Part shown: piece after piece, positions 46,963 through 55,394 of the stretch
Layout: each line of letters begins with the position of its first letter
How positions within the stretch are numbered: position 1 is the first letter of the stretch
Assembly: GCF_015265435.1 (NCBI RefSeq)
Contig: NZ_JABJWH010000036.1
Coordinates: 310,001 to 374,000, forward strand
Direction of reading: 5' to 3'
Length of the DNA: 64,000 nt
Source of the DNA: Alloalcanivorax profundimaris
GTDB taxonomy: Bacteria > Pseudomonadota > Gammaproteobacteria > Pseudomonadales > Alcanivoracaceae
Made by a program: the position numbers and the translations under genes
Notes under the pieces: generated by a model
Database searches by the model: none
Told to the model about the DNA's origin: nothing
What the model saw: only the letters and a program-made list of their open reading frames with translations

Positions 46963-48830
46963 AGGAAGGGGTTTTCTCGCTGCTCACCAAACGGCGCTTC
47001 GGGCCGTTTTTCTTTACCCAGTTCCTGGGCGCGTTCAATGACAACGTATTCCGCCAGGCGCTGATTCTGCTGATCGCCACCGGGGTGGTGGCCGGCACCG
47101 GGGTGAACACCCTCAACAACGTGGCCCTGGCCCTGTTCATCCTGCCCTATTTCCTGTTCTCCGCCCTGGCCGGCCAGGTGGCGGACAAATACGACCGGGC
47201 CATGCTGGTGCGGCGCATCAAGCTCGCCGAGGTGGCCATCATGGCCTGCGCCGCCGCCGGTTTCTTCTTCAGCAGCGTTTACTTCCTGCTGGCGGTGCTG
47301 TTCCTGATGGGGCTGCAGTCCACCTTCTTCGGGCCCATCAAGTACTCCATCATTCCCCAGCATCTGGGCCCCCGGGAGCTGGTGTCCGGCAACGCCCTGG
47401 TGGAGATGGGCACCTTCCTGGCCATTCTGCTGGGGTCGATTTCCGGGGTGTTGCTGAAAATGGACGCCGCCGATCCGCTGATCGTCTCGGTGGCGGTGGT
47501 GGGGCTGGCGGCGCTGGGCTATCTGGCCGCCCGGGGCATTCCGGCGGCGCCGGCGGCGGACCCGGGTACCCGCCTGGAGTGGAATCTGTGGAAGGAAACC
47601 TGGCGCATCGTCGGCTACGCCCGGGAGGTGAAATCGGTGTGGATCAGTGTACTGGGGATCTCCTGGTTCTGGTTCCTGGGCGCCGCCTACACCACCCAGC
47701 TCAAGGTCTATGTGGACGATTACCTGCTCGGTACCGACGGCCTCTATGCGCTGCTGCTGGGCACGTTCTCCGTGGGCATCGGCTTCGGCTCCTGGCTGTG
47801 CGAGAAGTTGTCCGGCCACCGCGTGGAACTGGGGCTGGTGCCGCTGGGCTCCATCGGGCTGAGCCTGTTCGGCATCGACCTGTTCTTTTCCTACGCGGGC
47901 CTGCCCAAGGGCGTGGAAATGAGCATCGCCGCCTTCACCGCCGAGCCGTCCGGCTGGCGGGTGCTGGTGGATCTGGCTGGCATCGGCGTGTTCGGTGGCT
48001 TCTACATCGTGCCGCTGTTCGCCTTTATCCAGCAGCGCTCCGACCCGCGCCACCTGGCGCGCATCATCGCCGCCAACAATATTCTCAACGCCTTGCTGAT
48101 GGTGGCGTCCGCCGCCGCCGGCATCGTGCTGGTGGGCCTGCTCGATCTGACCGTGCCGCAGTTCTTCCTGGTGCTGGCGTTGCTCAACGTGTTGGTGGCG
48201 GCCTACATCTACACGGTGGTGCCGGAGTTCCTGATCCGGCTGCTGGTGTGGATGCTCACCAACGTGCTCTATCGCATCAAGACCCGTGGCCTGGACAATA
48301 TTCCCGACCAGGGGCCGTGCCTGCTGGTGTGCAATCACGTCAGCTACGTGGACGCCCTGCTGCTTGGCGGCGCGGTGCGCCGGCCGGTGCGGTTCGTCAT
48401 GTTCAAGCCGATCTATGACCTGCCGCTGATGAATTACATCTTCCGTACCGGCAAGACCATTCCCATCGACGGCAAGGAGCGCAACCCGGTGGTATACGAG
48501 AATGCCTTCCGCCGCATCCGCGAGGAACTGGAGGACGGCCAGGTGGTGTGCATCTTCCCGGAAGGCCGCCTCACCGGGGATGGCGAGTTGGGAGAATTCA
48601 AAAGCGGTGTGGAAAAAATTGTAAAGGAAACGCCGGTGCCGGTGATTCCTATGGCACTTTCCGGTCTATGGGGTAGCTTCTTCAGCCACAAAGGCGGGCC
48701 GGCCCTGACCCGGCTGCCGCGTCGTTTCTGGTCGCGGATTACCCTGAACGCCGGCCCGCCGGTGGCGCCGGAAGCGGTGAACGCCGAGGACCTGCGGCAA
48801 CGGGTGACGGCGCTTCGGGAACGACCCTGA
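46959..48830 (+). CDS. MFS transporter-acyltransferase fusion (LplT-PlsC type)
   Basis: This is a 623 aa two-part membrane protein. Residues 1-420 form a 12-helix MFS transporter like the lysophospholipid flippase LplT (FTQFLGAFNDNVFRQAL, LQSTFFGPIKYSIIPQHL). Residues 435-623 form a PlsC acyltransferase with HX4D at His460/Asp465 (CNHVSYVDALLL) and the FPEGRLTGDG motif. In E. coli LplT imports lysophospholipids and Aas reacylates them. The acyl-ACP synthetase domain of Aas is missing here, so the acyl donor should be acyl-CoA or acyl-ACP made elsewhere. It is coupled to the TetR gene. Confidence 0.9.
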   Translation: MKEGVFSLLTKRRFGPFFFTQFLGAFNDNVFRQALILLIATGVVAGTGVNTLNNVALALFILPYFLFSALAGQVADKYDRAMLVRRIKLAEVAIMACAAAGFFFSSVYFLLAVLFLMGLQSTFFGPIKYSIIPQHLGPRELVSGNALVEMGTFLAILLGSISGVLLKMDAADPLIVSVAVVGLAALGYLAARGIPAAPAADPGTRLEWNLWKETWRIVGYAREVKSVWISVLGISWFWFLGAAYTTQLKVYVDDYLLGTDGLYALLLGTFSVGIGFGSWLCEKLSGHRVELGLVPLGSIGLSLFGIDLFFSYAGLPKGVEMSIAAFTAEPSGWRVLVDLAGIGVFGGFYIVPLFAFIQQRSDPRHLARIIAANNILNALLMVASAAAGIVLVGLLDLTVPQFFLVLALLNVLVAAYIYTVVPEFLIRLLVWMLTNVLYRIKTRGLDNIPDQGPCLLVCNHVSYVDALLLGGAVRRPVRFVMFKPIYDLPLMNYIFRTGKTIPIDGKERNPVVYENAFRRIREELEDGQVVCIFPEGRLTGDGELGEFKSGVEKIVKETPVPVIPMALSGLWGSFFSHKGGPALTRLPRRFWSRITLNAGPPVAPEAVNAEDLRQRVTALRERP

Positions 48831-48875
48831 AGCGCGCCGGTCCTTACTCAACCACGGGAAACATAGAGGAAGATC

Positions 48876-49430
48876 ATGCGACGGATTCTGATTGTGTTTG
48901 GCTTGTTGTTCAGCGTGACCGCCACCGCGGCCACCACCGAAATCCAGCACGTGTTCGGCTGGGTGGAAAACGCCACCCTGGAACCCATGGGCGCGCGCGT
49001 GAAAGCCAAGCTGGACACCGGGGCACTGACCTCGTCCTTGCATGCGTTGAACGTGGAGCGTTTCGAAAAGGACGGCGAGGAATGGGTCCGCTTCAAGGTC
49101 AAGGTGGAGGACCAGAAGGACGACGAAATGGTCAGCGAAACCTTCGAGCGGCCGATCTATCGCGACCTGACCGTGCGTGGCGCCGGCGGTCGGGACAGCC
49201 GGCCGGTGGTGCTGATGAAGATTTGCTTCGGCGACACCGTCTATGAGGAACAGTTCGGTCTGGATAACCGCAGCGACATGCTCTATCCGGTACTGATCGG
49301 TCGCCGCACCATTCAGCACCTGGGCGTGGTGGACGTGACCAGCACCTTCCTCCATGAGCCGGACTGCGACGAGAACAGCCCGGTGCAGGAATTCGACGAA
49401 GACAACACCGACGAGGACATCGGCGCCTGA
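48876..49430 (+). CDS. retropepsin-like aspartic protease (ATP-dependent zinc protease/RimK-associated family)
   Basis: This 184 aa secreted or periplasmic protein has a signal peptide (MRRILIVFGLLFSVTATAA), the aspartic-protease motif LDTGALTSSL (DTGA at 47-50) and the later IGRRTIQHLG of the pepsin-like fold. Database names for this family still say zinc protease, but the motif is that of a retropepsin. Members often neighbour rimK or transglutaminase-like genes. None is seen here. The substrate is unknown. The C-terminus is strongly acidic. Confidence 0.85.
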   Translation: MRRILIVFGLLFSVTATAATTEIQHVFGWVENATLEPMGARVKAKLDTGALTSSLHALNVERFEKDGEEWVRFKVKVEDQKDDEMVSETFERPIYRDLTVRGAGGRDSRPVVLMKICFGDTVYEEQFGLDNRSDMLYPVLIGRRTIQHLGVVDVTSTFLHEPDCDENSPVQEFDEDNTDEDIGA

Positions 49431-49450
49431 GACCGTTCTCCAAACGGCAC

Positions 49451-49480
49451 CCGTAGGAGCGGCTGAAGCCGCTCCTACGG
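49451..49480. repeat. REP-like perfect palindrome
   Basis: Two 14-base arms with a GA loop are perfectly complementary (core GTAGGAGCGGCT). It sits between the convergent protease and hydrolase genes and may act as a bidirectional transcription stop. It shares its core with the repeats at 341 and 58473. The stop codon of the hydrolase gene (49475-49477) lies inside it. Confidence 0.8.
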
Positions 49481-50155
49481 TGAGCTCTGGACGGAGCCGA
49501 ACACCTGCAGGATATTACCGAGCCGCGCGGTGAAGGCATCGCCGTCGTTCAGCGGACCCACCCCGGCGGGGGTGCCGGTGAACACCAGGTCGCCGGGCTC
49601 CAGGGTGAACACCCGGTTGATGTCGGCGAGCAGCTCGAAGGTGGGAAACAGCATCTGGCCGGTGTGGCCGTGCTGGCGCGTTTCGCCGTTGATCTCCAGG
49701 GACACTTCCAGATTCTGGCGCACGGAAATACCGCGCGCATCCACGAAACCGGACACCGGCGCGGCGCCGTCGAACGCCTTGGCGCGCTCCCAGGGCTGCC
49801 CTTTTTCCTTGAGCCGTGCCTGCACGTCGCGCAGGGTCAGATCCAGGCCGATGCCATAGGCGGCGATGGAATAACGGATCGTTTCCAGATCGGTTTCGCC
49901 GCGCAGGCGCTTGCCGATCATCACCACCATTTCCACCTCGTGATGCACCTCGCCCTGCCCTTCGGGCAGCACCAGGGGCTCGTGCAGGCTGCACAGCGCG
50001 TTGGCGCCCTTCATGAACAGCAGCGGCTGGGACGGTACCTCGTTGCCCAGCTCCCGGGCGTGGTCGGCGTAGTTGCGGCCCACGCACACGATCTTGCCCA
50101 CCGGCCGGTCCATGGCCGAGCCGTCGATCCAGCGGTGCAGGTACGCCTCAGACAT
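49475..50155 (-). CDS. fumarylacetoacetate hydrolase family protein
   Basis: This 226 aa enzyme is of the FAHD1/YcgM type. The N-terminal KIVCVGRNYADHARELGN and metal-binding HHEVEMVVMIGK (Glu-x-Glu) motifs are typical, as is VFTGTPAGVGPL. Family members hydrolyse acylpyruvates or decarboxylate oxaloacetate. It overlaps the upstream dehydrogenase gene by 8 nt, so both are made together, and its stop falls in a REP palindrome. Confidence 0.9.
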   Translation of the reverse strand: MSEAYLHRWIDGSAMDRPVGKIVCVGRNYADHARELGNEVPSQPLLFMKGANALCSLHEPLVLPEGQGEVHHEVEMVVMIGKRLRGETDLETIRYSIAAYGIGLDLTLRDVQARLKEKGQPWERAKAFDGAAPVSGFVDARGISVRQNLEVSLEINGETRQHGHTGQMLFPTFELLADINRVFTLEPGDLVFTGTPAGVGPLNDGDAFTARLGNILQVFGSVQSSP

Positions 50156-51542
50156 CGAACAGTTTCCCCGGATTCATGATGTTGTTGGGATCGAACACCG
50201 CCTTGATGGCCTTCATGCAGGCGATCTCCTCCTCGCTCCGGGAGTAACCCAGGTAGGGTTTCTTGGTCATGCCCACGCCGTGTTCGGCGGAGATCGAGCC
50301 GTTGTATTTGGCGACGATGTCGAACACCCAGCGGGACACCTCGCCGCAGCGCTGGAAGAACTCTTCCTTGGCCAGGTCCGCGGGCTTGAGAATGTTCAGG
50401 TGCATGTTGCCGTCGCCGATGTGACCGAACCAGACAATCTCGAAATCCGGGTAGGCGTCCTGCACCACCTTGTCCACGTCCTCGACGAAGTCCGGCACCT
50501 TGGAAATGGTCACGGAGATATCGTTCTTGTAGGGCGTGTGCGGGGCGATGGATTCGGAGATCCGCTCGCGCAGCTGCCACAGTTGCTCCAGCTGGCCCAG
50601 GGACTGGCTCATCACGCCGTCCAGTACCCAGCCCTGTTCCACGCAGTGCTCGAAGATCTCCATGGCGCGCTCGCCCACCTGCTCGGAAAGTTGCTCGAAC
50701 TCCAGCAGGCAGTAGAACGGGCAGTCGGTGTCGAAGGGCCGCGCCACGCCGTGCTCGAGCACATGGGCCATGGCCTTGTCGGAAAAGAACTCGAAGGCGG
50801 TCAGGTCGATGTCCTTCTGGAAGGCGTGCAGCACCTTCATCACCTCGCGGAAACCCGGCGCGCCCAGCACCAGGGCGGTCAGGTCCCGGGGCTGGCGGGC
50901 CAGCTTCACGGTGGCCTCCACCACGAAGCCCAGGGTGCCCTCGGAGCCGATGAACAGGTGCCGCAGGTCGTAGCCGGTGGCGTTCTTGATCAGCCCCTTG
51001 TTCAGGTCCAGCAGCTCGCCCCGGCCGGTGACCACCTTCAGGCCGGTGATCCAGTCCCGGGTCATGCCGTAGCGAATCACCTTGATGCCACCGGCGTTGG
51101 TGTTGATGTTGCCGCCGATCTGGCTGGAGCCGGCGGAGGCGAAATCCACCGGGTAGAACAGGCCCTGCTGCTCGGCGAACTCCTGGAGCTGCTGGGTGAC
51201 CACCCCGGGTTGCACGGTAACGGCCCGGTCGTACTCGTTGAAGTCCAGCACCCGGTTCATGCGGTCGAAGGCCACCACCACCTCGCCGTTGGCCGCCACC
51301 GCCGCCGCCGACAGCCCGGTGCGTCCGCCCGAGGGCACCAGGTGCAGGCCATGCTCGTTGGCGATCTCCACGATCTGCTGGACCTCCTCGGCGGTTTCCG
51401 GCAGCACCACGGCGCTGGGCGCCGGCGCCCAGACCTTGGTCCAGTCGACCCCGTAGCGCTCGGCGCTGTCGGTGTCGGTGAGGCAGCGGGCTCCGAGCAG
51501 CTCGCTCAATTGGTCCAGGGCGGCATGGGCCAGGGCGGTCAT
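50148..51542 (-). CDS. FAD-binding oxidoreductase, probable D-2-hydroxyglutarate dehydrogenase
   Basis: This 464 aa flavoprotein of the GlcD/Dld family has the FAD-binding PP loop (VPSGGRTGLSAAAV), the SSQIGGNINTNAGG motif, and the C-terminal metal/active-site motif HIGDGNMHLN with AEHGVG. It is divergent from serA, the arrangement found in pseudomonads where SerA makes D-2-hydroxyglutarate and this enzyme reoxidises it to 2-oxoglutarate. The start is 51542, with GGAG 6 nt upstream. D-lactate or glycolate remain alternative substrates. Confidence 0.88.
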   Translation of the reverse strand: MTALAHAALDQLSELLGARCLTDTDSAERYGVDWTKVWAPAPSAVVLPETAEEVQQIVEIANEHGLHLVPSGGRTGLSAAAVAANGEVVVAFDRMNRVLDFNEYDRAVTVQPGVVTQQLQEFAEQQGLFYPVDFASAGSSQIGGNINTNAGGIKVIRYGMTRDWITGLKVVTGRGELLDLNKGLIKNATGYDLRHLFIGSEGTLGFVVEATVKLARQPRDLTALVLGAPGFREVMKVLHAFQKDIDLTAFEFFSDKAMAHVLEHGVARPFDTDCPFYCLLEFEQLSEQVGERAMEIFEHCVEQGWVLDGVMSQSLGQLEQLWQLRERISESIAPHTPYKNDISVTISKVPDFVEDVDKVVQDAYPDFEIVWFGHIGDGNMHLNILKPADLAKEEFFQRCGEVSRWVFDIVAKYNGSISAEHGVGMTKKPYLGYSRSEEEIACMKAIKAVFDPNNIMNPGKLFDV

Positions 51543-51560
51543 AGGCAACTCCAGGCTTGT

Positions 51561-51574
51561 TCAAGTCAACTTGA
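51561..51574. promoter_or_regulatory. inverted repeat in the divergent D2HGDH-serA promoter
   Basis: TCAAGT-CA-ACTTGA is a perfect 6 bp inverted repeat with a 2 bp centre in the 115 bp spacer between two divergent genes. It is a plausible operator for an unidentified regulator. Confidence 0.4.
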
Positions 51575-51604
51575 GCACAACGACGGTCGGGATGGGTCTC
51601 ATCC

Positions 51605-51637
51605 GGGGCGCGCTATGGTACCATACGCGCCCCTTTT
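51605..51637 (+). promoter_or_regulatory. GC-capped palindrome with T-tract in front of serA (possible attenuator)
   Basis: GGGGCGCG (51605-51612), one unpaired base, TATGGTACCATA (51614-51625, itself a perfect palindrome) and CGCGCCCC (51626-51633) form a nearly perfect long hairpin followed by TTTT, ending 20 nt before the serA ATG. It could be a leader terminator, or the central part could be promoter or operator sequence. Confidence 0.5.
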
Positions 51638-51657
51638 ACCCGCTACCGAGAGCACCC

Positions 51658-52887
51658 ATGGCCAATACTTCTCTTGAGAAGGACAAGATCCGCATCCTCC
51701 TGCTCGAGGGCATCCACCAGAACGCGGTGGATAATCTGCATGCGCACGGCTACGACAACGTGGAGTTGCTGCCGACCGCGCTGACCGGCGATGACCTCAA
51801 GGAGGCCGTGAAGGACGCCCACTTCATCGGTATCCGCTCGCGTACCCAGCTTACCGAGGAGGTGTTCGCCGCCGCCGAGAAGCTGATCGGCGTGGGCTGC
51901 TTCTGTATCGGGACCAACCAGGTGGATCTGAAGGCCGCCCTCAAGCGCGGCATTCCGGTGTTCAACGCGCCCTACTCCAACACCCGCTCGGTGGCGGAGC
52001 TGGTGATCGCCCACACCGTGAACCTGATGCGCGGCATTCCCGAGAAGAACGCCGTGGCCCACCGGGGTGGCTGGCTCAAGTCCGCCAAGGACAGCTACGA
52101 GATCCGTGGCAAGAAGCTGGGCATCGTCGGCTACGGCAACATCGGCGCCCAGGTGTCGGTGCTCGCCGAGGCCATGGGCATGAAGGTGTACTTCTACGAC
52201 GTGGTGCCCAAGCTGCCGATGGGCAACGCGGAACAGGTGGGCAGCCTCAACGACCTGCTCGGCCTGGCCGACGTGGTCAGCCTGCACGTGCCGGACACCG
52301 CCGCCACCCGCTGGATGATGAAGGAAGAGCAGATCCGGGCCATGAAGCCCAAGAGCTACCTGATCAACTACGCCCGCGGCAAGGTGGTGGACATCGACGC
52401 CCTGGCCGCCGCCCTCAAGGACGGCCATCTGCTGGGCGCCGCCATCGACGTGTTCCCGGAGGAGCCCAAGGGCAACAACGACGAGTTCGTCAGCCCGCTG
52501 CGCGAGTTCGACAACGTGGTGCTGACCCCGCACATCGGCGGTTCCACCCACGAGGCGCAGCAGAACATCGGCACCGAGGTGTCCGACAAGCTGGTGCGCT
52601 ACTCCGACAACGGCGCCACCCTGGGCGCGGTGAACTTCCCGGAGGTGGCCCTGCCCGCCCACCCGGACATGCACCGGCTGCTGCACATCCACCGCAACAT
52701 CCCGGGCATCCTTACCCAGATCAACACCATCTTCTCCGAGAACGGCATCAACATCTGTGGCCAGTACCTGCAGACCAACGAGGACATCGGCTACGTGGTG
52801 ATCGACGTGAACAAGGAGTACAGCCAGCTGGCCCTGGACAAGCTGCGCACCATCGACGGCACCATTCGCACCCGCGTGCTGTTCTAG
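51658..52887 (+). CDS. serA: D-3-phosphoglycerate dehydrogenase
   Basis: This 409 aa protein catalyses the first step of serine synthesis. The substrate-binding domain, NAD-binding GYGNIGAQ, catalytic Arg in YARGKVVD, Glu in FPEEPKG and His in TPHIGGSTHEAQ are all present. A C-terminal ACT domain (from about 340, HRNIPGILTQINTIF) provides serine feedback. The length matches E. coli SerA (410 aa). The start is ATG 51658. It also reduces 2-oxoglutarate in related organisms, linking it to the divergent dehydrogenase. Confidence 0.97.
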   Translation: MANTSLEKDKIRILLLEGIHQNAVDNLHAHGYDNVELLPTALTGDDLKEAVKDAHFIGIRSRTQLTEEVFAAAEKLIGVGCFCIGTNQVDLKAALKRGIPVFNAPYSNTRSVAELVIAHTVNLMRGIPEKNAVAHRGGWLKSAKDSYEIRGKKLGIVGYGNIGAQVSVLAEAMGMKVYFYDVVPKLPMGNAEQVGSLNDLLGLADVVSLHVPDTAATRWMMKEEQIRAMKPKSYLINYARGKVVDIDALAAALKDGHLLGAAIDVFPEEPKGNNDEFVSPLREFDNVVLTPHIGGSTHEAQQNIGTEVSDKLVRYSDNGATLGAVNFPEVALPAHPDMHRLLHIHRNIPGILTQINTIFSENGINICGQYLQTNEDIGYVVIDVNKEYSQLALDKLRTIDGTIRTRVLF

Positions 52888-52908
52888 GAGTCGGCCTCGT
52901 CTCGACAC

Positions 52909-52947
52909 AAAACCGGAGTCGGGCTACTTTGCCCACTCCGGTTTTTT
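52909..52947 (+). terminator. intrinsic terminator of serA
   Basis: AAAACCGGAGT (52909-52919) pairs with ACTCCGGTTTT (52935-52945), with an inner GGGC/GCCC stem, and ends in a run of seven T. Confidence 0.9.
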
Positions 52948-52988
52948 TATGTCTGGATGTCGCCCGGGGGATAGAGGATGTTTCGCCC

Positions 52989-54353
52989 TTGATCTGGTTG
53001 TTCACTCGCAACACGCTGCTTTGCCTGCTGGGCGCGGCGCTGCTGTCCGGCTGCGCCACCCGCTCGCTGTTCCAGCCCTACCCGGACCAGGCGCGCCAGT
53101 GGAAAAGCGGCCTGGCCGCCGGGGCGCCGCCGCCCTCGGTGCTCGACAAGGGCGCCGCCGGCGCCGACGGCGTGCTCTATCTCCAGGAACTGGGCCGGGT
53201 GACGCAGCTGGACGGCGACACCGACTCCAGCCTGACCGCCTTCCGCCGCGCCTTCGACCACTACCGGGAAACCGACGAGGCGGCGCGGCTGCGCGCCACC
53301 GGCCTGGTCACCACCGCCGGCGCCCTGATGGTCAACGACAACGCCCGCCCCTACGTGGCGCCGGACTACGAACGCATCTACGCCCACGCCTACCAGGCCT
53401 TGAATTACTGGCGCGACAACGACGTCACCGGCGCCGCCGTGGAACTGCGCGCCGCCGCCGAGGAGCAGCGGGTGGCGGCCAACCGCCGCCAGCGGGAAAT
53501 CGCCGAGGCGGAGCGGGAAGCGGACCAGCAGAGCATTGATCCCGGCCAGTTCGACGGTTATTTCGCCGGGCTCAACGCCGCCGCCGGCGAGGTCAAGGCG
53601 AGCTTCCAGAACGCCTGGACCTTCTATCTCTCCGCCCTGTTCTGGGAAGCCCACGGCGAGTACAACGACGCCCTGGTGGACTACAAGAAAGCCCTGGAAA
53701 TCCATCCGGACGCGGACTGGATCAAGGAGGACGTGGCGCGGGTGTCCCGGGCCCTGGATGGCCGCTACCCCCGTGACCGGGGCCTGGTGGCGGTGCTCTA
53801 CGAGCAGGGCTATGTGCCGCCGCGCCGGGAAGTCAGCCTGCCGATTCCCACTCCCCATGGCATTTTCGCGGTGGCCTTCCCCACTTACTCCGCCGGCGAC
53901 AAGCCGCTGCCCCGGCCGCTCACGGTGCGCGCCGAGGACGGCCAGCAGGCCGCCACCGGCGTGCTCACCGACGTGGGCGGGCTGGCCGCCCGCCATCTGC
54001 GCGAACAGGTGCCCGGCATGCTGGTGCGCCAGACCCTGCGCGCCACCGGCAAGTACAATCTGCAGAAGAAGGCCAACGACGACTTCGGCCCGCTGGGCGC
54101 CTTTCTCACGCAGCTGTTCAATCTGGTCAGCGAGCGTGCCGATCTGCGCGGCTGGCTGAGCCTGCCGGCCTACGGTCAGGCCGCCCGTCTGATGTTGCCG
54201 CCCGGTGAGCACCGTCTCCAGTTGAGCACGCCCGGGGGCGGTGCTAGTTTGACGGTGCCCGTGGTGGAACGCGGACTCACCGTGATTCATGTGGTGGCGC
54301 TGCCCGACGGTCTTGTTACCCGCGTATTACCCGTTCAGGAGGGATCCCTATGA
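52989..54353 (+). CDS. COG3014 family lipoprotein with TPR-like region
   Basis: This protein of about 454 aa has a lipoprotein signal peptide (LLCLLGAALLSGC). No ATG gives a suitable N-terminus. I use TTG 52989, with GAGG 11 nt upstream, and TTG 52998 is an alternative. Helical repeat segments (AFRRAFDHYRETDEAA, YQALNYWRDNDVTGAAVELRAAAEE, AHGEYNDALVDYKKALEIHPD) look like TPRs, followed by a beta-rich C-terminal domain. It matches the uncharacterised lipoproteins found with YcfL and LpoB homologues. Its likely role is as an outer-membrane scaffold in the envelope operon. It overlaps the next gene as ATGA. Confidence 0.85.
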   Translation: MIWLFTRNTLLCLLGAALLSGCATRSLFQPYPDQARQWKSGLAAGAPPPSVLDKGAAGADGVLYLQELGRVTQLDGDTDSSLTAFRRAFDHYRETDEAARLRATGLVTTAGALMVNDNARPYVAPDYERIYAHAYQALNYWRDNDVTGAAVELRAAAEEQRVAANRRQREIAEAEREADQQSIDPGQFDGYFAGLNAAAGEVKASFQNAWTFYLSALFWEAHGEYNDALVDYKKALEIHPDADWIKEDVARVSRALDGRYPRDRGLVAVLYEQGYVPPRREVSLPIPTPHGIFAVAFPTYSAGDKPLPRPLTVRAEDGQQAATGVLTDVGGLAARHLREQVPGMLVRQTLRATGKYNLQKKANDDFGPLGAFLTQLFNLVSERADLRGWLSLPAYGQAARLMLPPGEHRLQLSTPGGGASLTVPVVERGLTVIHVVALPDGLVTRVLPVQEGSL

Positions 54354-54739
54354 AAGCCATTCTTCACCCGCTGTGCGCCCTGTTGCTGGCGGCCTTCCTG
54401 GCCGGTTGCTCGGCGTCCAACCTGGCCCGCCCCGGCGACGAGGGCGAGGTGGCGCTGCACTCCAACAATTCCCTGCTGGCCAACCGCCTGGCGGTGGAAG
54501 CCCTGCGGGAAAAAACCGTGGGCGACCTGCTCTACGTGCAGGCCACCCTGGAAAACGGCTGGAAGTTTGAACTGGACTTCCAGTACAAGATCAAATGGTT
54601 CGACCGGGACGGCTTCGAGGTGGCGCCGGAATCCCAGCCCTGGCGGCAACTGGTGATGGCCGGTCGCAGCCAGAGCAACGTCCAGGCGGTGGCCCCCAAC
54701 CCCAGCGCCGTGCGCTATGAAATCTGGGTGCGTGAATAA
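54350..54739 (+). CDS. YcfL family lipoprotein (DUF1425)
   Basis: This 129 aa lipoprotein has lipobox LAGC at about residues 17-20. The mature beta-sandwich carries the DUF1425 pattern (KTVGDLLYVQATLENGWKFELDFQYKIKWFDRDGFEV). In E. coli ycfL is the neighbour of lpoB, as it is here. The function is unknown. It is linked to the peptidoglycan-synthesis activator by gene order. Confidence 0.88.
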   Translation: MKAILHPLCALLLAAFLAGCSASNLARPGDEGEVALHSNNSLLANRLAVEALREKTVGDLLYVQATLENGWKFELDFQYKIKWFDRDGFEVAPESQPWRQLVMAGRSQSNVQAVAPNPSAVRYEIWVRE

Positions 54740-54770
54740 ACGCCCCGCCCCATTGAATAAGGAGAAGGTA

Positions 54771-55364
54771 ATGGTTCGCGTACTGTCCCTGGCGGCGCTG
54801 GCGATGGCGCTGCTGCTCACCGGCTGCGCCTCCAAGGTGGATTACGGCGATGCCCAGGCACGGGAAACCGTGACCACGGACTTCGGCTCCACCGACCTGC
54901 AGATGATCGCCGCCAAGATGGTGGACGACATGATGGTGTTCCCGCCGATCGTGGACATGACCCGCGAGCGGCGCCCGGTGCTGTTCGTCGACCGGGTCAA
55001 GAACAAGACCAGCGAGCACATCGACACCGAATCGATCACCGACACCATCCAGACCAAGCTGATCAATTCCGGCAAGTTCCGGTTCGTGGACATGTCCGTG
55101 GTGAACCGGGTCCGCGAACAGCTGGAATACCAGCAGGACTCCGGCATGGTGGATCAGGCCACCGCCGCCCAGATGGGCCGTCAGATCGGCGCCGAGTTCA
55201 TGCTTTACGGCAATCTGTCGTCCATCGTGAAGCGCGACGACAGCACCAAGGACGTGTACTACAAGTTCACCCTGAAGCTGCTCAACATCCAGAGCGGCAT
55301 CATCGAGTGGTCCGGCGAGAAGGAAATCCGCAAGACCCGCAAACGCAGTCTGTTCGGCCTGTAA
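54771..55364 (+). CDS. lpoB: penicillin-binding protein activator LpoB
   Basis: This 197 aa outer-membrane lipoprotein has lipobox LLTGC near residue 18 and the TolB-N/LpoB fold (PVLFVDRVKNKTSEHIDTESITDTIQ, IGAEFMLYGNLSSIVK, YYKFTLKLLNIQSGIIEWSGEKEIRK). In enterics LpoB activates the bifunctional synthase PBP1b. The start is ATG 54771, with AAGGAG upstream. It sits 31 bp after the YcfL gene. Confidence 0.9.
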   Translation: MVRVLSLAALAMALLLTGCASKVDYGDAQARETVTTDFGSTDLQMIAAKMVDDMMVFPPIVDMTRERRPVLFVDRVKNKTSEHIDTESITDTIQTKLINSGKFRFVDMSVVNRVREQLEYQQDSGMVDQATAAQMGRQIGAEFMLYGNLSSIVKRDDSTKDVYYKFTLKLLNIQSGIIEWSGEKEIRKTRKRSLFGL

Positions 55365-55394
55365 TCCAGACCGGCCGGCGCCAGGGAGGTACCC

